From contig DOZA01000064.1 in assembly GCA_003518245.1 (NCBI GenBank), positions 1 through 7,498 on the forward strand: DNA of 7,498 nucleotides. Reading direction: 5' to 3'. The stretch's first letter is position 1. Each line of letters opens with the position of its first letter. Below are positions 1 to 7,253 of this stretch, piece by piece. The stretch comes from Bacteroidales bacterium. GTDB lineage: Bacteria; Bacteroidota; Bacteroidia; Bacteroidales; VadinHA17. Made by a program: the position numbers and the translations under genes. The notes beneath the pieces were generated by a model that saw only the letters and a program-made list of their open reading frames with translations, had not been told where the DNA came from and did not search any database.

Positions 1-2
1 GT

Positions 3-905
3 GATTTTGTGGATATTGAAGGAGATTTAAAACCATTACCAGAACACAGAACAAGGGCTAAATTGTTATGGGATGACAGGTATCTGTATATTGCTGCTGA
101 ACTTACTGAACCACATATCTGGGCAAAACTTAAACAAAGAGATACAGTTATTTTTTATGATAACGATTTTGAAATATTCATTGACCCTGATGGTGACACA
201 CATGAATATATGGAGTTTGAAATGAATGCCCATAATACAATATGGGATCTTCTCCTGACAAAACCATACCGGGATAATGGAAGGGTTGCCGATGCCTGGA
301 ATATTAACGGTATTGAATCTGCTGTGAAAATCTATGGCACAATAAATAATCCTTCCGATACAGATGACAGATGGGTGATCGAACTTGCATTCCCTTTTGA
401 TGTTCTTACTGAATTTGGAAATCCTCCCGCCGATGGTATAAAATGGAGAATAAATTTCTCAAGGGTTAACTGGCGAACGAATATTGAAAACGGCAATTAC
501 GTGAAGGCCAGGAATCCTGAAACAGGTAAAAGATATCCCGGGTCTAACTGGGTTTGGTCACCTCAGGGCATAATAAATATGCACTATCCTGAAATGTGGG
601 GATACCTGCAATTTTCAGAAATAACCGCCGGTGAAGGTTTAGCGGAATTTATGCCTGATCAGGATGAACAACTAAAATGGAATCTCAGAACCCTTTATTA
701 TGCCCAGAGAAACTATGCAAATGAAAATGGAAATTATACCTCAGACACTCAAAAATTATATGAATATGGGTATGAAAAAAGTGAGTATAAGCCATGCTTA
801 ATTGTTAAACCCTTCGGATATGAAGCTTTTATATTATCAGACATATCAAAACTATACTGGTCAATAGATAATTACGGAAAGATATTCAGTAATAAACAAG
901 AGTAA
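3..905 (+). CDS. CBM9-like carbohydrate-binding protein, 5'-truncated
   Basis: This is the 3' part of a gene that enters from the left edge. The reading frame is open from base 3 and reads DFVDIEG, which matches the conserved opening of CBM9-like domains, so the GTG at 9 is probably an internal Val codon and not the start. Counting from that Val as residue 1, the CBM9-like beta-sandwich spans about 1-203. Family landmarks are WDDRYLYIAAEL (21-32), DNDFEIFIDPDGD (51-63), a KPYRD motif (85-89), WRINFSRVNW (146-155) and NWVWSPQG (180-187). The final ~80 residues (about 218-298) form a separate segment with a YYAQRNY helix and an NGNYTSD turn, which resembles pilin-like tails. The protein probably binds glycans outside the cytoplasm; no catalytic function is evident. 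The signal peptide, if any, lies outside the window. The fucosidase gene starts 36 bp downstream on the same strand, consistent with one transcript. Family assignment is confident; the ligand is unknown. Confidence 0.86.
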   Translation, partial: DFVDIEGDLKPLPEHRTRAKLLWDDRYLYIAAELTEPHIWAKLKQRDTVIFYDNDFEIFIDPDGDTHEYMEFEMNAHNTIWDLLLTKPYRDNGRVADAWNINGIESAVKIYGTINNPSDTDDRWVIELAFPFDVLTEFGNPPADGIKWRINFSRVNWRTNIENGNYVKARNPETGKRYPGSNWVWSPQGIINMHYPEMWGYLQFSEITAGEGLAEFMPDQDEQLKWNLRTLYYAQRNYANENGNYTSDTQKLYEYGYEKSEYKPCLIVKPFGYEAFILSDISKLYWSIDNYGKIFSNKQE

Positions 906-941
906 GTAAATACCATTTTATAATGCTTTAATAAATTTGAA

Positions 942-2462
942 ATGCTACAGTGTATAAGAACATCCATAATATTTTGCCTGTTTGGTTTAACAGCCTGCAT
1001 TTTTCAAAAAGCCCAGGAAGAAGGTCCGTATTATGAAAAGTCGGTAAGATTATCCCAGGGCCTCAGCCTTGATGAAAAAGTAAAAATGGCAGCCAGAGTA
1101 GTCCCTGACAGCCAGCAATATAAATGGCAAAAGCTTGAAATGACAGCTTTCATACACTTTACTGTTAATACTTTTACCGACCTCGAATGGGGTAAAGGCG
1201 ATGAATCACCTGACTTGTTCAATCCTACGGAATTTGATGCCAGACAATGGGCCAGAATAATATCCGAAGCAGGTATGAAAATGATCATACTTACTTGTAA
1301 GCATCATGATGGTTTTTGCCTATGGCCAACTAAAACCACCAATCATTCAGTAAAATACAGCCCATGGAAAGCTGGCCGGGGAGATGTGGTAAGAGAAGTT
1401 AAAGAAGCCTGTGATGAATATGGACTTAAATTCGGTGTTTACCTTTCACCATGGGACAGGAACGCTGAATCATACGGCGATTCTCCTGCATATAACAGCT
1501 TCTTTATGGAACAATTGAAAGAATTGCTTACCTGGTACGGTGATGTTGACGAAGTCTGGTTTGATGGCGCCAATGGTGAAGGACCAAACGGTAAAGTGCA
1601 GGTTTATAACTGGGAAGCCTACTATCGTTTAATAAAAAAATATCAACCCGGGGCAGTAACAGCCATTATGGGTCAGGATATCAGGTGGGTAGGTACTGAA
1701 TCAGGTTATGGAAGAGAAACAGAATGGAGTGTTACAGCTTTTGCTCCGGGAGGAAGCGGGACAAGTAAGAATATTAATAAACAGCTCGGTCTGATGGCTA
1801 CTTCTGAAGACCTTGGATCCAGGGATATTATTGATAAAGCAGATAAGCTCTTCTGGTACCCGGCAGAGGTGGATGTGTCAGTACGACCCGGATGGTTTTA
1901 CCACAAAGAGCAGGATGATAAGGTAAAATCACTTGAAAAACTTGTCGATATATATTTTAACTCAGTGGGGCGGAATGCTGTGCTATTGCTCAATATACCA
2001 CCTGATACCAGAGGATTGATCCATGAGAACGATGCTAACAGGCTTAAGGAATTTAAGACATACCTGGATAATACATTTGAAAAAAATATAGCCTTCAGGG
2101 CCTTCACCCGATTCCCGGGTGCACGCAAAAGTGTTGATGGCAAGGAAGATACATATACATTTATTGAAGAGCTACCCGCTGAAATAGAGTATAAATTTCC
2201 CTTCGTAGAAGAGTTTAATATATTTATGATCAAAGAAAATGTTTCAAAAGGACAGAGAATCGAAAATTTTAAGCTTGAAGCATTTAAAAATGACGAATGG
2301 GTCGAACTGGCCTCATCTACCACGGTAGGTTATAAAAAACTACTGCGCTTCCCCATAACTAAGAGTAACAGGATAAAACTTACCATAAACCAAGCCAGGG
2401 ATAATGCAATGATCTCTGAAATAGGTATGTACCTTACTCCAGATAGTACTAAACTCCCTTAA
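942..2462 (+). CDS. GH29 alpha-L-fucosidase, lipoprotein
   Basis: The enzyme is predicted to hydrolyse terminal alpha-L-fucose from glycans by the retaining GH29 mechanism. The N-terminus has a hydrophobic stretch ending in lipobox LTAC, with Cys19 as the likely lipidated residue, so it should be anchored to a membrane, periplasmic or surface-exposed. The catalytic barrel covers about 55-375. It shows the CKHHDGFCLWPT motif (119-130), the YLSPWDR strand (167-173) and EVWFDGANG (204-212), where Asp208 is the expected nucleophile. Glu253 in WVGTESG lies 45 residues later and is the best acid/base candidate, a spacing I associate with the 1,3/1,4-fucosidase-type GH29 subgroup. PAEVDVSVRPGWFYH (307-321) supports the same subgroup. 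Residues about 385-500 look like an F5/8 type C (CBM32-like) module, with VDGKEDTY and KGQRIENF motifs. Length (506) is normal and no frameshift is seen. The start is chosen because it yields the full lipoprotein signal; no Shine-Dalgarno is visible. Subgroup and linkage preference are inference. Confidence 0.93.
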   Translation: MLQCIRTSIIFCLFGLTACIFQKAQEEGPYYEKSVRLSQGLSLDEKVKMAARVVPDSQQYKWQKLEMTAFIHFTVNTFTDLEWGKGDESPDLFNPTEFDARQWARIISEAGMKMIILTCKHHDGFCLWPTKTTNHSVKYSPWKAGRGDVVREVKEACDEYGLKFGVYLSPWDRNAESYGDSPAYNSFFMEQLKELLTWYGDVDEVWFDGANGEGPNGKVQVYNWEAYYRLIKKYQPGAVTAIMGQDIRWVGTESGYGRETEWSVTAFAPGGSGTSKNINKQLGLMATSEDLGSRDIIDKADKLFWYPAEVDVSVRPGWFYHKEQDDKVKSLEKLVDIYFNSVGRNAVLLLNIPPDTRGLIHENDANRLKEFKTYLDNTFEKNIAFRAFTRFPGARKSVDGKEDTYTFIEELPAEIEYKFPFVEEFNIFMIKENVSKGQRIENFKLEAFKNDEWVELASSTTVGYKKLLRFPITKSNRIKLTINQARDNAMISEIGMYLTPDSTKLP

Positions 2463-2469
2463 AGTAAAC

Positions 2470-2733
2470 ATGTTAGTTGAATATGGAAAAGTAACCGAGC
2501 TGTATATTGATGGCAAGCGAGTACCTGAAAGTCGGCTTGATAAATATAGTGATCTTATTAATGATACTCTTGCTGACTATGAAGAAGCTATGGAAGAGCT
2601 TGAAGAGCTGGACATGGAAAATATCGAAATAGAGATTGAGAAAGAACTTAAGAAGTATAAAGAAATTTACCTGAAAAAAAATAAGGAAGATCAGGAAAAT
2701 ACTGAAAGTAAGAAGAATACAAAAAAGATATAA
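2470..2733 (+). CDS. Small charged helical protein of unknown function
   Basis: I do not recognise a characterised family. The 87-residue product begins 7 bp after the fucosidase stop and in a different frame, so it is probably cotranscribed. Residues 1-20 contain a short beta-like segment, KVTELYIDGKRVPES (7-21). Residues about 24-70 are strongly helical and very acidic, with many Glu residues spaced as in a coiled coil (DYEEAMEELEELDMEN, 36-51). The tail (about 69-87) is Lys/Asn/Glu-rich and probably disordered. There is no signal peptide, membrane segment or Cys, so a cytoplasmic location is the default. The opening motif resembles, from memory, segments in Bacteroidota BlaR1/M56-type sensor proteins and anti-sigma-like proteins, where it precedes long charged helices; that is a weak resemblance. 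The frame is open over its whole length, and the composition is protein-like and unlike a shadow ORF, because no competing gene overlaps it. A regulatory or scaffolding role is possible but not shown. Confidence 0.72.
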   Translation: MLVEYGKVTELYIDGKRVPESRLDKYSDLINDTLADYEEAMEELEELDMENIEIEIEKELKKYKEIYLKKNKEDQENTESKKNTKKI

Positions 2734-2780
2734 TACTTACATCCCCATAGCTCATCGCATCCAACTAAATATTTATTAAA

Positions 2781-2807
2781 TTAGGGATTTATTTTCTAAA
2801 TCCTTAA
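2781..2807. repeat. Inverted repeat just before the GH28-like gene start
   Basis: The arms TTAGGGATTTA (2781-2791) and TAAATCCTTAA (2797-2807) pair over 11 positions, one of them a G-U wobble in RNA, around a 5-base loop TTTTC. The repeat ends two bases before the ATG at 2810. As RNA it would form an AU-rich hairpin next to the start codon; as DNA it could be an operator. There is no following T-run of the kind expected for a terminator of the upstream gene. The repeat is seen directly; any function is inference. The rest of the 76-bp gap (2734-2809) holds no clear promoter. Confidence 0.35.
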
Positions 2808-2809
2808 TT

Positions 2810-4282
2810 ATGAAATTCTTTAAAGTATTTCCCATCCTCTTACTTGCCTCTTCATTAAGCTTACAGTCACAGGATTACAAAGCCTCTCTTTTTGGAATAG
2901 AGTCAAACGGGACAAGGCTGAATACAACATCTATTCAGAAGGCAATTGATTATATCCATGAGAATGGAGGTGGAAGGCTGGTATTTTATGTAGGGCGGTA
3001 CCTTACGGGTACTATCCACCTTAAATCTAATGTAACCATTCACCTGGAAGAAGGTGCCATACTTGTAGGATCAGATAATCCATTCGATTATGAAAGAATA
3101 GGATACTGGATGGCTCTTATTTTTGCTCATGACCAGGAGAATATAGGAATAACGGGCAAAGGAGTTATTGACGGACGCGGATACCTTGTGGCAAATAATA
3201 TCCTTTCGATGGTACATAAGGGTATTATTAAGGATCCCAGTGGATTATTATATGACCGGCCAAGGGAGGGAATACGTCCTCAGAATATATATTTCAAAGG
3301 ATGCAGGAACGTACATATACAGGGCATTATGCTTAAAGATCCGGCCAGCTGGAACCAGCAATATGACCAGTGTACTAACCTTATTGTGGAAGACCTGCTT
3401 ATTGACAGCAAATCATACTGGAATAATGATGGGGTTGATATAGTCGACTGTGACAGCGTTATCGTCAGGAACTGTTATATTGATGCTGCCGATGATGGTA
3501 TATGCCTGAAATCTCACAGTGAGGATTTTGTATGTCAAAATGTGTACGTATATAATAACACGGTACGAACAAGCGCAAATGGTATAAAGTTCGGTACAGC
3601 ATCAAGGGGAGGTTTCAGGAATGTTAAAATTATCAATAACACTGTATACGACACCTACCGTTCAGCAATTACTTTTGCAGCTGTTGACGGTGGCTTTGTT
3701 GAAAATATTATTGTTGACAGCCTGAGATCAATAAATACCGGTAATGTAATCTTCCTTCGAATAGGTGAACGCAGGGAAGGCAAGAAAGGGAGAATGAATA
3801 ATATCAGCATTTCTAACCTTTATGCAGAGGTGCCAGCTATAAAAGCCGATGCCGGGTATAATTACGAAGGACCGGTGGAGGATAATCCTCGCAACATATC
3901 ACCGGCTTCTATAGTTGGTATGCCTGATGTGTCCATTACCAATGTAAAACTCAAGAATGTTGAGATTGTATATCCCGGTGGTGGCGATCCTAATTATGCA
4001 AAAGTGGGACTGGATGAGCTTGATAAGGTTCCTGAGCTTGGATGGAAATACCCCGAGTTTTCAATGTTCAGGGAATTACCGGCATGGGGATTCTATATTC
4101 GTCATGCAAAAAATATTTCATTTGAAAATGTTACTATGAAATGTAAAGAGAATGATTACAGGACAGCTATTGTACTTGATGATGTACACGGTGCCGTGTT
4201 TAATTCACTGAAAGTACTTGAACCTGATAAAGAAAAAGATCCTGTATATTCATATAGGTCATCTGATATCACTCTCAGGTAG
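2810..4282 (+). CDS. GH28-like (polygalacturonase-type) beta-helix glycosidase
   Basis: This is a predicted secreted right-handed parallel beta-helix glycoside hydrolase related to GH28. Residues 1-20 are a Sec-type signal peptide (MKFFKVFPILLLASS, cleavage likely near SLQSQ). SIQKAIDYIHENGGGRLVF (41-59) is the usual N-terminal cap that precedes such helices. The core repeats follow, including the GVIDGRG turn (118-124) and the IRPQNIYFKGC segment (155-165). Two of the four GH28 signatures are intact: NND with Asp207 and ADDG with Asp228-Asp229. The 21-residue gap from Asp207 to Asp228 equals that in fungal polygalacturonase II. The third signature, normally GHG, reads ANG (256-258), and the fourth, RIK, has no counterpart (RSAITFA at 284-290 lies there). 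The enzyme therefore probably has the acid/base aspartates but a changed subsite, so galacturonate may not be the sugar cleaved. It lies in line with the GH29 and GH106 genes. Family-level call is good; substrate is unknown. Confidence 0.86.
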   Translation: MKFFKVFPILLLASSLSLQSQDYKASLFGIESNGTRLNTTSIQKAIDYIHENGGGRLVFYVGRYLTGTIHLKSNVTIHLEEGAILVGSDNPFDYERIGYWMALIFAHDQENIGITGKGVIDGRGYLVANNILSMVHKGIIKDPSGLLYDRPREGIRPQNIYFKGCRNVHIQGIMLKDPASWNQQYDQCTNLIVEDLLIDSKSYWNNDGVDIVDCDSVIVRNCYIDAADDGICLKSHSEDFVCQNVYVYNNTVRTSANGIKFGTASRGGFRNVKIINNTVYDTYRSAITFAAVDGGFVENIIVDSLRSINTGNVIFLRIGERREGKKGRMNNISISNLYAEVPAIKADAGYNYEGPVEDNPRNISPASIVGMPDVSITNVKLKNVEIVYPGGGDPNYAKVGLDELDKVPELGWKYPEFSMFRELPAWGFYIRHAKNISFENVTMKCKENDYRTAIVLDDVHGAVFNSLKVLEPDKEKDPVYSYRSSDITLR

Positions 4283-4309
4283 GAACAAATTAAAGTATCT
4301 GTATACCAG

Positions 4310-7189
4310 ATGGATAGAAGAACTTTCATTACAGGCGGGGTTTTGTTTTCTGCAGGAGGTATTATATTACAAGCTCTGCCTTTATCAATTAGCAATTACT
4401 CATACCAAACAATAGAAGAAGACAATCTGTATGGTCTTTTCAAGGAACCTGATCCGGTATATTATCCTTTTGTCAGGTGGTGGTGGAACGGAAATAAAAT
4501 TGAAGCTGAGGAACTTGTACGGGAATTGAAACTAATGAAAAAAGCAGGTATAGGAGGTGTTGAAATAAATCCTATTGAGTTCCCATCAAGGGATGAAGGT
4601 GATGATATGGGCAAAGTATCTCTTCGCTGGCTTAGCAAGGAATGGATAGATATGCTGGAGCTTACTTTTAATGAAGCCAGGCAGCTTGGGATAACCTGTG
4701 ATTTGATAGTAGGATCAGGCTGGCCATTCGGATCCGAGACGCTGAATCCTGAAGAGAGGGCACAGGTAATACTGCTTAATGCTATAGAGATTGAGGGCTC
4801 CGGAGAATATGAAATTTCAAGATTCACGATTTTCAAAGGTGTTGACCCTGGGGTAACAGTCCCCTACCCCGGCCGTACTTTTGAGTTGCTATCTCTTAAG
4901 CTTGTCCCTGATCCCGTAAGCAACCTTGATGATGCTATTGATCTTGATAATAAGATTAATGATGAATTGATAAAAATTAATATCCCCGAAGGAAAATTTT
5001 TCCTTTATGCCCTTGTCAGGGTTAAATCATTTGCTTCAGTTATTAACGGGGCTCCGGGGGCAGCAGGACCTATTCTTAACCATATGGATAAGGAAGCTGT
5101 TAAAAAATATCTTGATAATATGTCGGATACCATACAGCAGCATACCGGCCCCCTATCACAACATCTTCGTGCCTTATTTACCGATTCCATGGAGCTCGAA
5201 GGCTGCAACTGGACCGATGATTTCCCTGAAATGTTCAGGAAGAAAAGAGGTTATGATATTATGCCCTGGCTACCATATATCATGTTCAGGGTCGGAAGAC
5301 TTGGTGGTGTGCTTGATTTTAGCTACGGAGCAACCAAAACAGCTGATTTCGAAGAGCAGGTTAACCGTGTCAGGTTTGATTTTGAACTAACAAAAGCTGA
5401 GTTGTTAAAGGAAAGGTTTACTGATACCTACCTGGAATGGTGCAGCAAACTGAATGTAGCATCCAGGGCACAGGCTTATGGAAGGGGTTTTTTTCCGCTC
5501 GAGACCAGCCTCGGTTATGATATACCTGAAGGCGAATCATGGACTACCAACTGGTTAAAACACCGTGTGGGTGAAGAGATGCCCGATGATGATTACCGTC
5601 GTGGCAGAGCATATACCATGATAAATAAATATGTGTCATCTGCTGCTCACCTGGCAGGTAAAAGAATCATTAGCTGCGAGGAGATGACCAATACCTACAG
5701 GGTATTTAACACTTCACTCGAGCTCCTCAAGATAGGCTCCGATCAGAGCATTATATCTGGAGTGACTCATTCCGTATGGCACGGGTTCAACTACTCACCA
5801 CCTGAAGCTCCTTACCCGGGATGGATACAATATGGATCATACTATAATGAGAATAATAACTGGTGGCCATTTTTCAGGTATCTCAATGAATATAAAGCAC
5901 GTATATCCGCCCTGCTGCAAAATGCTGAGATGTATACTGATATTGCAATTTTACCTGCCAATTATGACCTGTGGACTGAACTGGGTGTGCAGACTGATCC
6001 TTTCCCTGAAAAGCTTAACGTGCAGTATACTTCTTTGATATGGGAAGCAATAAATAAAAATGGAGGGGCAGCTGACTATATCACCGAAATAATACTTGAG
6101 AACTCCAGGATAGAAGATGGCAAAATAAGATATGGTACTAAAAGATATGGTGTGCTTATACTGGCAGCAGTATCAGGTTTGAACACGGAAGCCATGAAGA
6201 AAATATATAGTTTTGTTTCCGGTGGAGGAAAGGTTCTGTGTATTGACAAATATCCACATAAATCATTGGGACTGAAGGATTATAAGGAAAGAGACAATGA
6301 AATACAGGAACTGGTAAATATATTGAAGAGATACCCAGACAGGTTTAAACTGGTTGATAAACCGGATAATAAGATACCTTTCATCAAATTGATGGATAGG
6401 ATTATGAGAGAGGAAAACCTGCCTCGATACCTGGAAATAAGCAACCCTGATCAATTCCTTATGCAGAACCGTTACTGCTCTGATAAAGGAAAAGAGATTA
6501 TTTTCTTTCTGAATTCTCACCTTGAAAAAAGTCAGGAAACAGAATTAAGATTTTCTGATGATATCACGAAAGGGAAGTATGCCTGGATATGGGACCCGGA
6601 GACAGGACGACGTTTCAGGCTTAAGCCGGGCAAAAACGAACATTATAATTTATATCTCGGACCAGCAGAGTCGAGAATTATTGTCTTTGATAAAAATAAA
6701 AAAGGTAAAGAATGGAAAGCTCTGCCATGGTCAGGAGATAATGAGTATATCCTCAATGGTCCATGGGACATAGAGTTTGTACACTGCCGCAACCATAAGT
6801 ATGAACCTGTTCAGTTTAAAGAACTGGAAGACCTGAAAAATATAAGTGAATATTCTACTTTCTCGGGAACTGTTATATATAATATAAGCTTAAGCCTTAT
6901 TAACAAAACACTATCGTATATCAACCTGGGAAAGGTAAGTGAAATCTCAGAATTATTTGTTAATGATCATTATGCAGGCCTGAGGTGGTATGGAAACCAT
7001 ATTTATGAAATAGGTAACTTCTTGAAGAAAGGAGAAAACCATCTGAGAATAAAAGTAACCACCCTCATGGGTAATTACATGAAATCCCTTGAAGATAATA
7101 CCAATGCACAGTACTGGACTAATAAGGGCAGGAAAGAGCAACCATGGGTGTCATCGGGATTAATAGGACCTGTAAGATTATACGATTAG
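4310..7189 (+). CDS. GH106-type alpha-L-rhamnosidase with Tat-like signal
   Basis: The predicted enzyme removes terminal alpha-L-rhamnose from glycans; GH106 members are inverting and calcium-dependent. The N-terminus MDRRTFITGG followed by a hydrophobic run (11-27) fits a twin-arginine signal, so export in folded form is likely. The catalytic region begins near PFVRWWWNG (53-61) and MKKAGIGGVEI (76-86). It contains DLIVGSGWPFG (131-141), FTDSMELEGCNWT (290-302), RGYDIMPWLPY (313-323), YDIPEGESW (403-411), SAAHLAGKRIISCEEMT (444-460) and the HGFNY loop (491-495). Glu295, Glu407/409 and Glu457/458 sit in the conserved positions and are the candidates for catalysis and metal binding. A middle linker region follows, and residues about 805-955 form a jelly-roll, galactose-binding-like domain (ILNGPWDIEF, FVNDHYAGLRWYGNH). 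At 959 residues it is somewhat shorter than the ~1100-residue Bacteroides examples. It starts 27 bp after the GH28-like gene, so cotranscription is likely. Rhamnose specificity rests on family membership only. Confidence 0.88.
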   Translation: MDRRTFITGGVLFSAGGIILQALPLSISNYSYQTIEEDNLYGLFKEPDPVYYPFVRWWWNGNKIEAEELVRELKLMKKAGIGGVEINPIEFPSRDEGDDMGKVSLRWLSKEWIDMLELTFNEARQLGITCDLIVGSGWPFGSETLNPEERAQVILLNAIEIEGSGEYEISRFTIFKGVDPGVTVPYPGRTFELLSLKLVPDPVSNLDDAIDLDNKINDELIKINIPEGKFFLYALVRVKSFASVINGAPGAAGPILNHMDKEAVKKYLDNMSDTIQQHTGPLSQHLRALFTDSMELEGCNWTDDFPEMFRKKRGYDIMPWLPYIMFRVGRLGGVLDFSYGATKTADFEEQVNRVRFDFELTKAELLKERFTDTYLEWCSKLNVASRAQAYGRGFFPLETSLGYDIPEGESWTTNWLKHRVGEEMPDDDYRRGRAYTMINKYVSSAAHLAGKRIISCEEMTNTYRVFNTSLELLKIGSDQSIISGVTHSVWHGFNYSPPEAPYPGWIQYGSYYNENNNWWPFFRYLNEYKARISALLQNAEMYTDIAILPANYDLWTELGVQTDPFPEKLNVQYTSLIWEAINKNGGAADYITEIILENSRIEDGKIRYGTKRYGVLILAAVSGLNTEAMKKIYSFVSGGGKVLCIDKYPHKSLGLKDYKERDNEIQELVNILKRYPDRFKLVDKPDNKIPFIKLMDRIMREENLPRYLEISNPDQFLMQNRYCSDKGKEIIFFLNSHLEKSQETELRFSDDITKGKYAWIWDPETGRRFRLKPGKNEHYNLYLGPAESRIIVFDKNKKGKEWKALPWSGDNEYILNGPWDIEFVHCRNHKYEPVQFKELEDLKNISEYSTFSGTVIYNISLSLINKTLSYINLGKVSEISELFVNDHYAGLRWYGNHIYEIGNFLKKGENHLRIKVTTLMGNYMKSLEDNTNAQYWTNKGRKEQPWVSSGLIGPVRLYD

Positions 7190-7253
7190 AGAATATATGG
7201 CTAATTATTTATACTTTTAACACTCTGTTTATCTATATCAAAAAGTCTATTAA

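Noticed and set aside
9..11. GTG as the true start of the CBM9-like gene
   Set aside because: The in-frame codons before it read Asp-Phe and complete a family motif (DFVDIEG), and no ribosome binding site precedes it. The protein is better read as cut by the window edge.
932..939. TAAATTTG, a match to the Bacteroidota -7 promoter element (TAnnTTTG)
   Set aside because: It ends two bases before the fucosidase ATG, so a transcript from it would start inside the coding region, and no TTG-type -33 element lies at the right distance upstream.
1898..2323. 141-codon minus-strand frame opposite the fucosidase
   Set aside because: It lies wholly within a well-supported GH29 gene and its Ser/Leu-rich translation has no recognisable domain; it is a shadow of the + strand codons.
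4218..4415. 65-codon + frame bridging the GH28-like and rhamnosidase genes
   Set aside because: It overlaps the end of one supported gene and the signal region of the next in another frame, and its translation shows no domain or signal.
4462..4836. 124-codon minus-strand frame opposite the rhamnosidase
   Set aside because: It overlaps the conserved N-terminal part of the GH106 domain and has low-complexity Ser/Pro-rich composition typical of an antisense shadow.
7185..7205. Possible terminator hairpin after the rhamnosidase (ATTAG pairing with CTAAT)
   Set aside because: The stem has only five AT-rich pairs around an 11-base loop, and the T-rich DNA after it is interrupted. This is too weak to call a terminator.
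7212..7219. TACTTTTA as a promoter -7 element for the methyltransferase
   Set aside because: It misses the final G of the consensus and has no convincing -33 element upstream; AT-rich gaps produce such near matches often.
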